64,000 nt of DNA from Muribaculaceae bacterium (lineage in GTDB: Bacteria; Bacteroidota; Bacteroidia; Bacteroidales; Muribaculaceae). Position numbers and translations under genes: made by a program. Under the pieces are notes generated by a model that ran no database searches, had not been told where the DNA came from, and was given only the letters and a program-made list of their open reading frames with translations. Positions within the stretch are counted from its first letter, which is position 1, and every line of letters starts with the position of its first letter. Of the stretch, positions 8,885 to 17,057 are shown one piece after another. Where the stretch lies: positions 25,386-89,385 of the forward strand of contig JAFLTY010000005.1 of assembly GCA_022509065.1 (NCBI GenBank). Direction: 5' to 3'.

Positions 8885-9052
8885 ATGAAAAAAAGTTCTA
8901 CTCAATTCTCCCAGACAATGGAATCAACAACAATTAACCGCAAGCCCGTAGCTCGCGGACCGCGCCCCGAAGTCCTTCATAACCTGCGTCAATTTGCCAG
9001 GGCTTATTATCCACTCAAGGGCACAACACTTCCGGGCATCGTCCTTAACTGA
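8885..9052 (+). CDS. Small protein of unknown function, 55 aa
   Basis: An ATG-to-TGA frame of 55 residues beginning MKKSSTQFSQTMESTTINRK and ending PLKGTTLPGIVLN. It is rich in Arg/Lys in the middle (RKPVARGPRPEV, about 19-30) and has a short amphipathic helix-like block HNLRQFARAYY (32-42). It has no signal peptide or membrane segment. Support for a real gene comes from a perfect 14-bp terminator 17 bases after its stop, tight spacing, and no competing frame on either strand. No clear -33/-7 promoter is visible; a hairpin of about 8 bp lies upstream near 8829-8850. I do not recognise the family. Confidence 0.6.
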   Translation: MKKSSTQFSQTMESTTINRKPVARGPRPEVLHNLRQFARAYYPLKGTTLPGIVLN

Positions 9053-9069
9053 CACATCCCGGACTAACT

Positions 9070-9111
9070 GAAAGCACAACGATATCATTCATCGTTGTGC
9101 TTTCGTTTTTT
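9070..9111 (+). terminator. Rho-independent terminator after the 55-aa gene
   Basis: A perfect 14-bp stem (GAAAGCACAACGAT at 9070-9083 with its complement at 9091-9104), a 7-base loop and a run of six T. It closes the small gene. Confidence 0.9.
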
Positions 9112-9194
9112 AATCAATTTTTATCAACTTCCCAGACAAGTGGCAAAGCCGCGCTATTGCCCGGTGTTTTTATGTAACGATAGTCCCGTGTTCC

Positions 9195-9225
9195 TTTGAA
9201 ATTCTACCCATTATTCGTACCTTTG
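9195..9225 (+). promoter_or_regulatory. Promoter for the secreted 169-aa protein
   Basis: TTTG at 9195-9198, 19 bases, TACCTTTG at 9218-9225. The last base of the -7 box coincides with an in-frame GTG, so that codon cannot be the translation start; the ATG at 9258 is used instead. Confidence 0.75.
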
Positions 9226-9257
9226 TGAAAAATAACATATTAAACATATTCCACTCC

Positions 9258-9767
9258 ATGAAACGACACCACTTTTCTCTCGTTATAGCCTCCATATTCA
9301 TAACCACCGTGGCAGTTTTTCTGCCACAAAACGCACAGGCAGAAACCACACCCACTGCGGAACAGCCAGAATGGGTAGTACCCATCTTCCTACCTGACTT
9401 AACCGCTGTCCCCGAGCTTAATAACGACAACTGGATAGATTTGGCAGACCTTCCCACATCAGACCGACCCGAAAGTTCCTTTGAAGGCTTTCTCCTTCCG
9501 CAAATCAACGCTGTGTACACTCAGCATAAATCTATTATCGAGTCGCTGACCGCAAATTGCTCCATTATACTCATCGATTATAAAACATCGACGAGCGACG
9601 ACATCTCAGCTCTATCTATTAACCAGATAATAGCCATCGGCATCTGTGGATCTCAAGCACGAATAGTCACGACTTCGTCCCTCACTCCCGGTAACAACCC
9701 GGCACTCATCTCGGCTGACCTTATGGAGTTCGTTGCTTTGGCCAAGGCAGCCGGTTACGACAGGTAA
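9258..9767 (+). CDS. Secreted protein of unknown function
   Basis: A 169-aa exported protein. Residues 1-28 form a signal peptide ending near AQA, so cleavage before ETTPTAEQ is likely; the mature part is about 140 residues with no lipobox and no recognised domain. It has one repeated theme of polar loops and a hydrophobic block (INQIIAIGICGSQARIVTTSS). The start was chosen because the promoter overlaps the alternative upstream GTG. It stands alone between the small gene's terminator and the trk promoter. Its role cannot be inferred. Confidence 0.7.
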   Translation: MKRHHFSLVIASIFITTVAVFLPQNAQAETTPTAEQPEWVVPIFLPDLTAVPELNNDNWIDLADLPTSDRPESSFEGFLLPQINAVYTQHKSIIESLTANCSIILIDYKTSTSDDISALSINQIIAIGICGSQARIVTTSSLTPGNNPALISADLMEFVALAKAAGYDR

Positions 9768-9870
9768 TCAAACTAAACTCACTTTTGCTGTATTGGAAAA
9801 GAAATAAGAGCCGTATAGACGCTTGTGATTATAGGTTGCTTAAAATTAGCTTTTGCTCGATAAAAATGTC

Positions 9871-9878
9871 TATTTTTG
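9871..9878 (+). promoter_or_regulatory. -7 box for the trk operon
   Basis: TATTTTTG matches the Bacteroidetes -7 element 56 bases before trkA. The nearest TTTG (9852-9855) is only 15 bases away, so the -33 element is weak or absent. Confidence 0.4.
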
Positions 9879-9933
9879 TGGGGAGTAAAAAAAATTGGCT
9901 CTTCAGTTTCTTTAAAGATCAATCAAAAAGATA

Positions 9934-11271
9934 ATGAAAATCACAATAGTAGGAGCAGGCCGTGTAGGAGTTCATCTGTCTAAATATTTTGCCGATGAAC
10001 AGCAAGACGTTTTTCTGGTAGACAGCAATCCGGAACACCTAAGCATCCTTGAATCGGATTTCAACCTGCGCACCTATTGTGGAGATCCTACCGATTTCGT
10101 AACCCTGCGAGAAGCCAATTCAGAAAATGCCGATATTTTTATGGCTGTCACAGCCAATACGGCAGAAAATCTGGTGGCCTGTTCCATGGCTAAGTCCATG
10201 GGAGCAAAGCGAACGATAGCCCGTGTGGACAAATACAATTATCTGCTGCCAGCCAATGCTCCGGTTGTCCAACGCATGGGTGTGGATCATGTGGTTTTTC
10301 CCGACTTCCTTGCTGCTCAGTCCATAATCAGTTCGTTAGAACATGCCTGGAGCAAAGACTGGTCGGAATTTGAGGACGGCGCTATTATAATGGTTGCAGT
10401 CGAAGTGACGACAAAATCAAAAATACAAGGGTATCTACTGAAAGACCTTTTTGAGGATAGCCGTTACTTGCACATTTCGGCATTAAGGCGCCTTCATAGA
10501 ACCATCATCCCACATGGGGACGACAAGATTCTGGCAGGTGACATTCTATATGTAACCGCAACGCCTGAAGGCCTTGACAAGGTCATGGATCTGATAGGTA
10601 TCGAGCCGCTGATAGTCAAGAATATGATATTAATGGGCGGTAGTACTGTTTCGGAACTGATAGTTCGATTAGCATTTAAAAAATTCGCATGCACGATAAT
10701 AGAAAAAGACCGCCAACGGTGTCATCAGCTCATGCAGTCGTGCCCTGAAAGCGAGATTATCTGCGGAGACGGCAGCGAATTGGACGTTCTCGAAGAAGCC
10801 GGTATACGTAAATGCGACGCTTTTGTGGCACTTACGGACAATACCGAGAGCAACATACTTTCGTGCCTGACTGCCTGCGACATGGGTGTAAAGAAGAACA
10901 TCGCAGAGGTTGAGAAAGAGCAGTTGATTGACAAAGCAGAGTCTTTCAAGCTGGATGCAATCATCAATAAACCCATCATTACAGCTAATGCTATTTTTCA
11001 ACTGATATTGGATGCCGACGTCGATTCGTCAAAATGTTTCGTGCTGCCGGATGCGGAAGTCGGCCGTATTACAGTTCAGCCCGGTTCATTCCTTACCAAA
11101 GAAAAAGTGATGAACTTAAAATTGCCGGTAGAACTCACTTTGGCGGGACTTATAAGAAACGGCAAAGGCGAAATGGTGACCGGAGCGACACAGTTCGCGC
11201 CGGGCGATACTGCAATAGTCTTCTGCACGACCGGTTCACTAAAGAGAATTGAAAAACTTTTTGGCAAATGA
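9934..11271 (+). CDS. trkA: Trk potassium uptake regulator TrkA
   Basis: A 445-aa cytoplasmic NAD-binding subunit that gates the TrkH K+ channel. It has two RCK_N/RCK_C halves: MKITIVGAGRVGVHLSKYF starts the first Rossmann fold (residues 1-19), and ILMGGSTVSELIVRL starts the second near residue 232; each is followed by a regulatory TrkA_C domain. The last four bases overlap the trkH start (ATGA), so both subunits are made from one message. Length is standard. Confidence 0.96.
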   Translation: MKITIVGAGRVGVHLSKYFADEQQDVFLVDSNPEHLSILESDFNLRTYCGDPTDFVTLREANSENADIFMAVTANTAENLVACSMAKSMGAKRTIARVDKYNYLLPANAPVVQRMGVDHVVFPDFLAAQSIISSLEHAWSKDWSEFEDGAIIMVAVEVTTKSKIQGYLLKDLFEDSRYLHISALRRLHRTIIPHGDDKILAGDILYVTATPEGLDKVMDLIGIEPLIVKNMILMGGSTVSELIVRLAFKKFACTIIEKDRQRCHQLMQSCPESEIICGDGSELDVLEEAGIRKCDAFVALTDNTESNILSCLTACDMGVKKNIAEVEKEQLIDKAESFKLDAIINKPIITANAIFQLILDADVDSSKCFVLPDAEVGRITVQPGSFLTKEKVMNLKLPVELTLAGLIRNGKGEMVTGATQFAPGDTAIVFCTTGSLKRIEKLFGK

Positions 11272-12764
11272 GGTCGTTTGCTTTGACATCACGGTCGGTC
11301 AACAGCCGCCTCATCAACATCTCGATGCAGTTCTATCTTCTTGGCTTGCTCCTGCTCATCGAGGCCGCTTTTATGACAATACCTCTTTTGGTTTGTGTTT
11401 TTATGAATGAGTCGGACTGGCTGCCATTCTTGACAACAGTCATCATAACAGCCGGCTGTGGTTTGATACTGCGTTTATCAATAAAGCCTAAAAGTGAAAA
11501 TTTGGGACGAAAGGACGGCTGCCTTATAACATGTATGGCTTGGGTGGTCTATTCGTCGTTCGGCATGTTGCCGTTCATTCTTGGCTCGCCACATCTCAAC
11601 GTCAGCGAAGGTTTCTTTGAGGCCATGTCCGGATTCACAACCACGGGAGCCACCGTAATACGAGACATTGAGTCATGTAGCCACGGAATAACATTATGGA
11701 GGGCGTTAACTCAGTGGATTGGCGGTTTGGGAATAGTGCTATTCACGCTTACGATAATACCGTCGCTGAACAACAGCCGTGGAATTTTCATGTTCCACGC
11801 CGAAGTAACAGGAATAACACACGATAAAATAGGCGCCCGTATTGCAAATACCGCAAAGATATTATGGGGTTTATATGCCGGCCTCACCATGATATTGATA
11901 GGACTTCTTTGGTTAGGTCCCATGAATCTTTTCGATAGCGTATGCCATGCTTTCGCTTGTATATCGACTGGCGGATTCTCCACTCACAATGACAGTATAG
12001 CGTCCTACGATTCTTTCTATGTCAAACTGGTGTTGAGTGTGTTTATGTTTATCGGGGGTGTCAACTTCGGGCTGATATTCGCCGCGATTCGAGGAAAAAT
12101 AAAAGAGTTGTGGCGAAACGACGTGTTTCGCGCTTTCCTATGGCTGATAGCCATTAATTATGTCGTCACACTGATTTCCATTTTTCATGCCGGGACGTGG
12201 AACGGATGGCAATCGTTGACAATTGACCCCGTATTCCATATCGTTTCAGCGATGACATCGACGGGATTCGGTGCGGGCACTTTCGAGGCATGGGGTGAAC
12301 TTACTTTAGTACTTACTTTAATTATGATGTATTTCGGCGCATGCGCCGGTTCTACATCGGGTGGCGCAAAGATTGACCGTTTGCTTTATATGCTTAAAAA
12401 TTTTAGAGTTGAGATAAAGCGAGCCGTCTCACCCCGAAGCATGAAAGCCGTGAGGATAAACAACCAGGTGATTACTCCCGAAAACACCAATGAAATCATC
12501 GCGTTCCTTCTGATATATACCGCACTTATTGTGCTTGGAGGCATATTATTATCAGCTATGGATTTCCCGATAGTCGATGCTTTTTTTTCCTCAATCTCGT
12601 GTGCCTCAAATAACGGATTGGGTGCCGGCATAACCGGCGTGACCGGCTCATTTGATTTTGTTCCGGCTGTAGGCAAATGGGTCTTGTCATTCCTGATGCT
12701 TGCCGGCCGACTTGAAATATTCGCTCTGATTATGCTGGTAACGCCCTCCTTCTGGCGAAAATAA
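11268..12764 (+). CDS. trkH: Trk potassium transporter membrane subunit TrkH
   Basis: A 498-aa multi-pass inner membrane protein with four pore repeats; the selectivity-type loops are visible as SGFTTTGATV (about residues 122-131), CISTGGFSTH (about 230-239), TSTGFGAGT (about 330-338) and SCASNNGLGAG (about 444-454). It conducts K+ into the cell under control of TrkA. It overlaps trkA by four bases and is followed 54 bases later by a Crp-like regulator, which may share the transcript. Confidence 0.95.
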   Translation: MRSFALTSRSVNSRLINISMQFYLLGLLLLIEAAFMTIPLLVCVFMNESDWLPFLTTVIITAGCGLILRLSIKPKSENLGRKDGCLITCMAWVVYSSFGMLPFILGSPHLNVSEGFFEAMSGFTTTGATVIRDIESCSHGITLWRALTQWIGGLGIVLFTLTIIPSLNNSRGIFMFHAEVTGITHDKIGARIANTAKILWGLYAGLTMILIGLLWLGPMNLFDSVCHAFACISTGGFSTHNDSIASYDSFYVKLVLSVFMFIGGVNFGLIFAAIRGKIKELWRNDVFRAFLWLIAINYVVTLISIFHAGTWNGWQSLTIDPVFHIVSAMTSTGFGAGTFEAWGELTLVLTLIMMYFGACAGSTSGGAKIDRLLYMLKNFRVEIKRAVSPRSMKAVRINNQVITPENTNEIIAFLLIYTALIVLGGILLSAMDFPIVDAFFSSISCASNNGLGAGITGVTGSFDFVPAVGKWVLSFLMLAGRLEIFALIMLVTPSFWRK

Positions 12765-12818
12765 AATAGAAATATAGTCAGCGCGCCTGTGTCCTTTGAA
12801 AAAACAGCCTCATACGCC

Positions 12819-13394
12819 ATGCTAAAAGACTTCAATACATACCTTGAGAGCATCGACTCTGAATTTTGGAGTCTATTATGTCGTGAACAAGGTGTCCTCC
12901 GAAAATACAAAAAAGGAGAAGAATTCATCACCATAGGTAAGGTTGCTCGGTATATCGGTTTAATTAAGGAAGGCTCGGTGAAATATGTCGCTTATACTGC
13001 AAATTATGATGAAAAAATAGTCGGGCTGGAGACAGTCGATGGTTTTGCAGCAAGTTGGCCTTTTTGTTTGCAAGGACTCCCTTCTATTGTCTCGATAATT
13101 GCAAATTCCGATTTGGAAATGTATTGTTTATCTGTCTCTAAGATTAACGAATTGGCAAAAAACGACTTATGTGTTGAACGGCAAATAGCTCAAGCGAACG
13201 AGCAGTTGTTCTATACGGCCTATGAACGTCTTATCAGTTTATACATACAATCTCCTAAAGAACGATATAACACACTTATTGAAAAAAGCCCGAGGGTTTT
13301 TGAAATTTTCGATTTGAAAGATATAGCCTCGTTTCTCAATATAACCCCTCAACATCTAAGTCGATTACGTAAAGCCAATGTTAAACAAAGTTAA
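12819..13394 (+). CDS. Crp/Fnr-family transcription regulator
   Basis: A 191-aa regulator. The N-terminal cyclic-nucleotide-binding-like beta-roll spans about 10-130 (KYKKGEEFITIGKVARYIGLIKEGSVKYV), and a winged helix-turn-helix lies near the C-terminus (DLKDIASFLNITPQHLSRLRKA). No phosphate-binding arginine motif is obvious, so the ligand may differ from cAMP. The ATG at 12819 is used; an in-frame GTG at 12789 would add ten residues. It lies between trkH and a run of four envelope genes and is a candidate regulator of that run. Confidence 0.85.
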   Translation: MLKDFNTYLESIDSEFWSLLCREQGVLRKYKKGEEFITIGKVARYIGLIKEGSVKYVAYTANYDEKIVGLETVDGFAASWPFCLQGLPSIVSIIANSDLEMYCLSVSKINELAKNDLCVERQIAQANEQLFYTAYERLISLYIQSPKERYNTLIEKSPRVFEIFDLKDIASFLNITPQHLSRLRKANVKQS

Positions 13395-13397
13395 AAT

Positions 13398-13406
13398 GGG
13401 GGGGGG
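13398..13406 (+). repeat. Nine-base G homopolymer
   Basis: A run of nine G three bases after the Crp-like gene's stop and 75 bases before the next ATG. A -7-like box TAACTTTG lies at 13452-13459, downstream of the tract. Confidence 0.9.
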
Positions 13407-13480
13407 TGATTTGACTTAACATTTGTTCATTCATAATCAAAAATTTTTGGATAACTTTGCATCATTAAAAAACCTAAGCT

Positions 13481-14347
13481 ATGAGATTCAAATATCATCA
13501 CTTAAATTTAATTGTTCAGTTATTAATTTTTTTGGTACTCGGCACTTCCTGTTCGAACCAGGATGAACCCCAATTGGATATTATTGACACTACATTAGTT
13601 AAAATCGAGGCATCCGTCAAGAGCTCCCCGACATCACAATGGTTAATTCCCACTGAACAACTCTCAATTAAGGTATCGGACGTTGAAATGACAGCTCCTC
13701 AAGGTGTCATTTTGCAGAGCGTATCTCTTATAGCTAACGATGGTGCAAAAGCTGAAGTTATTGATGGCAAACCTTTCTCCGGGAAAGACCTTGAATTCAG
13801 AGTCTCGTTGAATAACTTACAAGGTCGCGTAAATTTCTCACTCATAGGCAACCTCGCAAAGAAAGGGAGCTTTGACGCCGAAATTTTAATTGCCGACAAC
13901 ATTGAACGCATCATATTTTCGGAGATGCCGGAATTTGAATGTCAAGGGCGCCTAATCGTCACTGTTCACTCCCAATCGACAACCGGAGAGGAATATACCA
14001 ATTCTTTCGAAGTTACCTCTTCCGACCATTTTACTATTTCTGTCCCTCAGGAGCAACTTTATTGGCAACCTACTACAGGAACAGCTACCACTATAGAAAT
14101 CTCATTGGGCAGTGGTGCGACTGCTTGGAGCCCGAATACAACTTTCATCCCCGAGATAACAAAAACGGCAATCGGTAATTCTACAGGAGATGAACCTACC
14201 GCTAAATTCACAATTCCTAACACCGCCGGCTCGCTCGAAGCTCTGAAATTGCAGATGTATGTAATCACGTCATATTACGGAACATGGGAAAATGTCACCA
14301 TCACTCCATATTCGTTAACCGGTATCTTTGCAATCAAAGAGATTTAA
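13481..14347 (+). CDS. Predicted lipoprotein of unknown function
   Basis: A 288-aa protein with a signal peptide and lipobox LGTSC, predicted lipidated Cys24, so it is anchored to a membrane, probably the outer one. The mature part has the composition of beta-sandwich repeats (alternating hydrophobics, many Thr/Ser, and a late block WSPNTTFIPEITKTAIGNST). I do not recognise a family. It is the first gene after the Crp-like regulator and 62 bases upstream of a TonB-receptor-like barrel, so it may be the surface partner of that barrel, by analogy to SusC/SusD-type pairs. This pairing is inference. Confidence 0.75.
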   Translation: MRFKYHHLNLIVQLLIFLVLGTSCSNQDEPQLDIIDTTLVKIEASVKSSPTSQWLIPTEQLSIKVSDVEMTAPQGVILQSVSLIANDGAKAEVIDGKPFSGKDLEFRVSLNNLQGRVNFSLIGNLAKKGSFDAEILIADNIERIIFSEMPEFECQGRLIVTVHSQSTTGEEYTNSFEVTSSDHFTISVPQEQLYWQPTTGTATTIEISLGSGATAWSPNTTFIPEITKTAIGNSTGDEPTAKFTIPNTAGSLEALKLQMYVITSYYGTWENVTITPYSLTGIFAIKEI

Positions 14348-14409
14348 CACTCAAATTCCCATATCTTATTAATTTGATGTCACTTTTTTGCTGCTGATTG
14401 TGTCTAAAA

Positions 14410-16524
14410 ATGAAAGAATCAATCAACATGAGAAAATTAATTTTCGCTTTCATCATTTTACCATTTCTCGCAACGGCACAAAGTCAGGAAGCAACAGATT
14501 CAATCGACGCACAAATTCTCAATGAAGTAGTGGTTGAAGGAGCCTCGCAGTATACCTCTGCCAATAAAACTACATATCTGCCCGACCGCAACGCCAAGCG
14601 TACAGCCCAAAACGCCGCCGACTTGCTTGCAAAAATGGCTATACCGCAGATTGTCGTTAATCCCTCGTCAGGAGACGTGCAAACAAACAGCGGTAAAGGT
14701 GTAGCCATTTATATTGACTATGAGCTTGCGACGCAAGCCGAGAAAGACGCACTCAATCCGGCTGACGTTAAAAAGGTGGAGTATCTTATTTATCCCACCG
14801 ACACCCGTTTCGGCAACGATCATTATGTTATCAACATTATCCTGAATCACTATGATTACGGAGGTTATGCCAAAATTACAGGTGTCGGAAATGTATTGGC
14901 AGGTTCGGGAAGCGGTCAGGCTTATGTCAAGACTTCTTATAAGCGGATGACCTACGACATCAATTTCTATGATAAATATTCCGACCGTGGCCACACCGGC
15001 ACAGAGCAAGATCAGATATTCCGTTTCCCTCAAGCAGATGGAGCTGTCAATGAAATAACACGTTCAACTACCCTTGATGACAGCCGTTATCAGCAAAATT
15101 ATATTTGGGGTTCGTTTCGCGCACGCTATGATTCGGAAAAAACTTCCATCTCAAATACTTTCAGTATTATTTCTGACAATCAACCTCATTCTGACTACAG
15201 CGGGCGAGTCGTTTTTTCAAGCCCGCTTTTCCAATTGTCTGAAAGTCCTTTTACCAATATTTCCAATTCAAAATTCATCAATCCTTATTGGAACGGAAGG
15301 TTTTATTTTGACTTAGGTCGAGACTGGCAATTGAGTTTTAGAACCAATGTTGATTTTACCCACAATAATTCCCATACTCTTTATAAGTCAGATGAAACCG
15401 AGATTGTAACCGATGCTTCGGAAAAGCAATTCAATTTTAATGTAAATGGGTCTGTATCAAAGACATTTCTTGACAGGCATACTTTAGGCTGTTGGTTTTT
15501 CGCAGCTTATGAACATGATAAAGTGACATACAGTGGTAATACAGCTGCAATGCCAGTATTCAACCAATATGGATGGACTATTACTCCCTCATATACATTT
15601 AGCAATCAGAAATTCAATATTTTTGTCGCAGGTGGCGTTGTTGCCGAATCCAATACCATAAGCGGCATTAAAAGCAACAGCATCATCCCGTTAGCACAAA
15701 CTGAGGTGTCCTACTCGCCAACCGATAAAAATCAATTTGAACTATCTTTTAGTTATGGTGTCGGCACAATCGATTTGGCGGATAAAACGCCCGATGTTCT
15801 TCAAGTGAATGAACTATTATGGCAAACCGGAAACCCTTTGTTGAAAAACAAAGAAACCCTTAGCTTGAATGGAGAATATAGTTGGTTCCCAACAAATAAA
15901 TTCTCATTGAGCGGATATGTAACATGGTATCATCTTTCTCAATTCATAGCTCCCGTATTTACTCCCAATGGCCCTGGTGGAGCTATGTTACGTTCTTTAC
16001 AAGACATTGGCGATTATGACCTTTTTAGTGTAGGAGTTTCAGCTTCATTAAAGTTGTTTAACCGCTCATTGGTTCTGAGTGCCCGGCCACGTCTCACTTA
16101 CGAAAATCTGACAGGCATTTATGCACAACATGTCATCAGTCCTCGCATCACTCTTAGCGCATCCTATTATCTCAAAAACTGGTATGCCACTTTATATTAT
16201 AGCAGTGCCGGTAAAGGATTGTTAGAAGACGACACAAATGCAATATGTGCCCGAAACAAGGATTATTACAACCTTAAAATAGGTTGGGGCAATGGGAAAT
16301 GGAATATAAATGCTTCGGCTATTAATATTTTCCGTTGCAACTGGCTCGAAAGGACTGCTTGGATTGATAGCCAATGGTATGATAGTACAATAAGAACATA
16401 TTCGGCATCATCGCATCAGTTTATAAATATCACGGCGAGTTACACTTTCAATTTTGGTAAGAAAATCCAACGTGGCGATGAACTCCAAAATTCCGGTGGT
16501 TCTTCCTCTGCCATTATGAGATAA
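14410..16524 (+). CDS. TonB-dependent-receptor-like outer membrane barrel
   Basis: A 704-aa protein: signal peptide (MRKLIFAFIILPFLATA starts at the second Met, residue 7), then a plug-like region (about 30-140, LNEVVVEGASQYT...NAADLLAKMAIPQIVV...VEYLIYP) and a C-terminal beta-barrel made of alternating aromatic strands, ending with an aromatic-rich SYTFNFGKKI segment. No N-terminal carboxypeptidase-like domain is seen, unlike SusC. The TTG at 14398 is less likely than the ATG at 14410; the ATG at 14428 is also possible. It belongs to an operon with lipoproteins on both sides. The substrate is unknown. Confidence 0.8.
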   Translation: MKESINMRKLIFAFIILPFLATAQSQEATDSIDAQILNEVVVEGASQYTSANKTTYLPDRNAKRTAQNAADLLAKMAIPQIVVNPSSGDVQTNSGKGVAIYIDYELATQAEKDALNPADVKKVEYLIYPTDTRFGNDHYVINIILNHYDYGGYAKITGVGNVLAGSGSGQAYVKTSYKRMTYDINFYDKYSDRGHTGTEQDQIFRFPQADGAVNEITRSTTLDDSRYQQNYIWGSFRARYDSEKTSISNTFSIISDNQPHSDYSGRVVFSSPLFQLSESPFTNISNSKFINPYWNGRFYFDLGRDWQLSFRTNVDFTHNNSHTLYKSDETEIVTDASEKQFNFNVNGSVSKTFLDRHTLGCWFFAAYEHDKVTYSGNTAAMPVFNQYGWTITPSYTFSNQKFNIFVAGGVVAESNTISGIKSNSIIPLAQTEVSYSPTDKNQFELSFSYGVGTIDLADKTPDVLQVNELLWQTGNPLLKNKETLSLNGEYSWFPTNKFSLSGYVTWYHLSQFIAPVFTPNGPGGAMLRSLQDIGDYDLFSVGVSASLKLFNRSLVLSARPRLTYENLTGIYAQHVISPRITLSASYYLKNWYATLYYSSAGKGLLEDDTNAICARNKDYYNLKIGWGNGKWNINASAINIFRCNWLERTAWIDSQWYDSTIRTYSASSHQFINITASYTFNFGKKIQRGDELQNSGGSSSAIMR

Positions 16525-16559
16525 AAATGTTAAGACTTGCTCACAGTTAATTTCACGAT

Positions 16560-17027
16560 ATGAAACATTCAATAATCAAAAACTATATGAAACTAATGAA
16601 GGGTTTAAAATTATTATTTCTTCTGTTTACACTTATCTTCGTCTATTCTTGTGATGATGATGTTGTGGGAAATTGGGAACCAATGAAATGGGATTATAAA
16701 AATGTAAGTTCAGGGATTAAAATTGTCAAACCCAGTGGAAAAGATAAAGACCATGCTAAATACGATGCAAAAATAGAAGTATCTAAATCCGGTTCTCTCG
16801 ATATCATTTGCAAGAACTACAATAGTTTTTGGTTCGCGGAATATCCTGACATGAGCTATGAAGATGAATCCTTAAATTATTTTTCCACAGAAAATTGCGA
16901 AATGAAAATTGAAGGGAATACCATTCATTGCCAATTCTCTGACATTGATAAGCTTCAATCAGAAGATTTTACAGTGGTAGTAACTGCCGGAGATATTTTC
17001 TTCCATTTCATCATAGACATAAACTGA
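16560..17027 (+). CDS. Small predicted lipoprotein
   Basis: A 155-aa protein with a long hydrophobic leader and lipobox FVYSC, predicted lipid at Cys31. The mature domain (about 125 residues) is acidic and aromatic-rich, with NSFWFAEYPDMSYE in the middle; no family is recognised. It follows the barrel gene by 35 bases and precedes the DUF3943 gene by 30, so it is in the same operon. Codon use is more AT-rich than in the housekeeping genes around it, as in the other genes of this operon. An upstream Met (residue 10) is an alternative start. Confidence 0.7.
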   Translation: MKHSIIKNYMKLMKGLKLLFLLFTLIFVYSCDDDVVGNWEPMKWDYKNVSSGIKIVKPSGKDKDHAKYDAKIEVSKSGSLDIICKNYNSFWFAEYPDMSYEDESLNYFSTENCEMKIEGNTIHCQFSDIDKLQSEDFTVVVTAGDIFFHFIIDIN

Positions 17028-17057
17028 GTGTAAAGGTTTGATATTTAAATTTTACAG

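Noticed and set aside
9225..9257. GTG start for the secreted 169-aa protein
   Set aside because: The GTG coincides with the last base of the -7 box, so it is not in the mRNA.
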